A stretch of DNA of 5,642 nucleotides from an uncultured Rhodospirillales bacterium (GTDB taxonomy: Bacteria; Pseudomonadota; Alphaproteobacteria; Acetobacterales; Acetobacteraceae). Location: contig CAIYPH010000700.1 in assembly GCA_903928045.1 (NCBI GenBank), forward strand, positions 1 through 5,642, read 5' to 3'. Below are positions 5,504 to 5,642 of this stretch, one piece after another (position 1 is the stretch's first letter; each line of letters opens with the position of its first letter). Made by a program: the position numbers and the translations under genes. The notes under the pieces were generated by a model, which was not told the origin of the DNA, ran no database searches, and saw only the letters and a program-made list of their open reading frames with translations.

Positions 5504-5642
5504 CCGCGGGCCCGCGGGTCGATGGCGAGATACAGCACGTCCACCAGGAAATTCACCACCACGAACACCACGGTGGCCAGCAGGATCGCCGCCTGGATCA
5601 GCGGGTAGTTGCGCTCGGTGATGGCGCCCACCACCAGCCAGA
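5500..5642 (-). CDS. Peptide/opine-type ABC transporter permease, DppB/OppB family, C-terminal fragment
   Basis: The last 46 codons of a gene that begins beyond the right edge. The residues end with the family hallmark: a GAITERNYPLIQAAILL segment, then a final membrane helix and VDVLYLAIDPRARG before TGA. This closely matches the DppB/OppB C-terminus, where ERNYPLIQ and an LDPR-like ending are typical. The stop overlaps the DppC-type start codon (5500-5503). DppB-DppC is the standard gene order of PepT importers and supports the assignment. The rest of the operon, including the binding protein, is expected to the right. Confidence 0.92.
   Translation of the reverse strand, partial: WLVVGAITERNYPLIQAAILLATVVFVVVNFLVDVLYLAIDPRARG
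5504..5517. repeat. 14-bp GC-only perfect palindrome immediately before the DppC-type start
   Basis: CCGCGGGCCCGCGG is a perfect palindrome occupying positions -1 to -14 before the ATG at 5503, where a ribosome binding site would be. It encodes the last residues of the DppB-type protein (PRARG region). In mRNA it could fold into a 5-bp CCGCG/CGCGG hairpin with a GGCC loop. It may hold the dppC start closed until ribosomes finishing dppB open it, or it may simply reflect GC-rich codons for Pro-Arg-Ala-Arg-Gly. Confidence 0.4.

Noticed and set aside
1..5642. A defence system, mobile element, CRISPR array or RNA gene
   Set aside because: Every sizeable stretch is accounted for by transporter, regulator or sugar-enzyme genes. 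I saw no transposase, integrase, direct-repeat array, tRNA-like or rRNA-like sequence.

Overview
The window is a gene-dense, high-GC (roughly two-thirds G+C by eye) stretch of bacterial chromosome or megaplasmid. G/C-ending codons, ATGA-coupled transporter genes and the density of sugar and peptide ABC importers fit an alphaproteobacterium, most likely Hyphomicrobiales (Rhizobiales). The genus cannot be told from the sequence. Almost every base is coding. The only real intergenic space is 81 bp at 3233-3313.

Left block, minus strand, read right to left: a LacI-family regulator (3232-2171), a family 1 extracellular solute-binding protein (2193-895), a MalF/UgpA-type permease (893-48) and the first 17 codons of a second permease (51-1, running off the window). 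This is a regulator-first CUT1-type carbohydrate importer operon. Its genes overlap or nearly touch, and its ATPase and any catabolic enzymes must lie further left. Right block, also minus strand: the C-terminus of a DppB-type permease (from the right edge to 5500), a DppC-type permease (5503-4685) and a SIS-domain sugar-phosphate isomerase/deaminase (4688-3687), joined by two ATGA overlaps. This is part of a peptide/opine/oligosaccharide-type (PepT) importer operon with a catabolic enzyme at its downstream end.

Between the blocks, alone on the plus strand, is a 120-aa stand-alone cupin of the type II phosphomannose isomerase C-terminal class (3314-3676). It is divergent from the LacI gene and converges on the SIS gene with only 10 bp between stop codons. 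The divergent spacer holds a perfect 16-bp palindrome with a central CG, as expected of a LacI-family operator, and a weaker second site 32 bp (about three helical turns) away. Each site falls in the spacer of a candidate divergent promoter. The simplest model is that the LacI protein represses its own importer operon and the cupin gene together.

As a whole the region looks like a carbohydrate or amino-sugar-derivative uptake and catabolism locus. The SIS protein keeps the residues equivalent to the GlmS isomerase active site but lacks the glutaminase domain, so it is more likely a catabolic deaminase or deglycase than a synthase. The true substrate cannot be read from the sequence. No RNA gene, mobile element, CRISPR array or clear new defence system is visible. 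The most interesting items are the paired-operator switch region and the possible functional link between two unrelated importer types, the SIS enzyme and the cupin.
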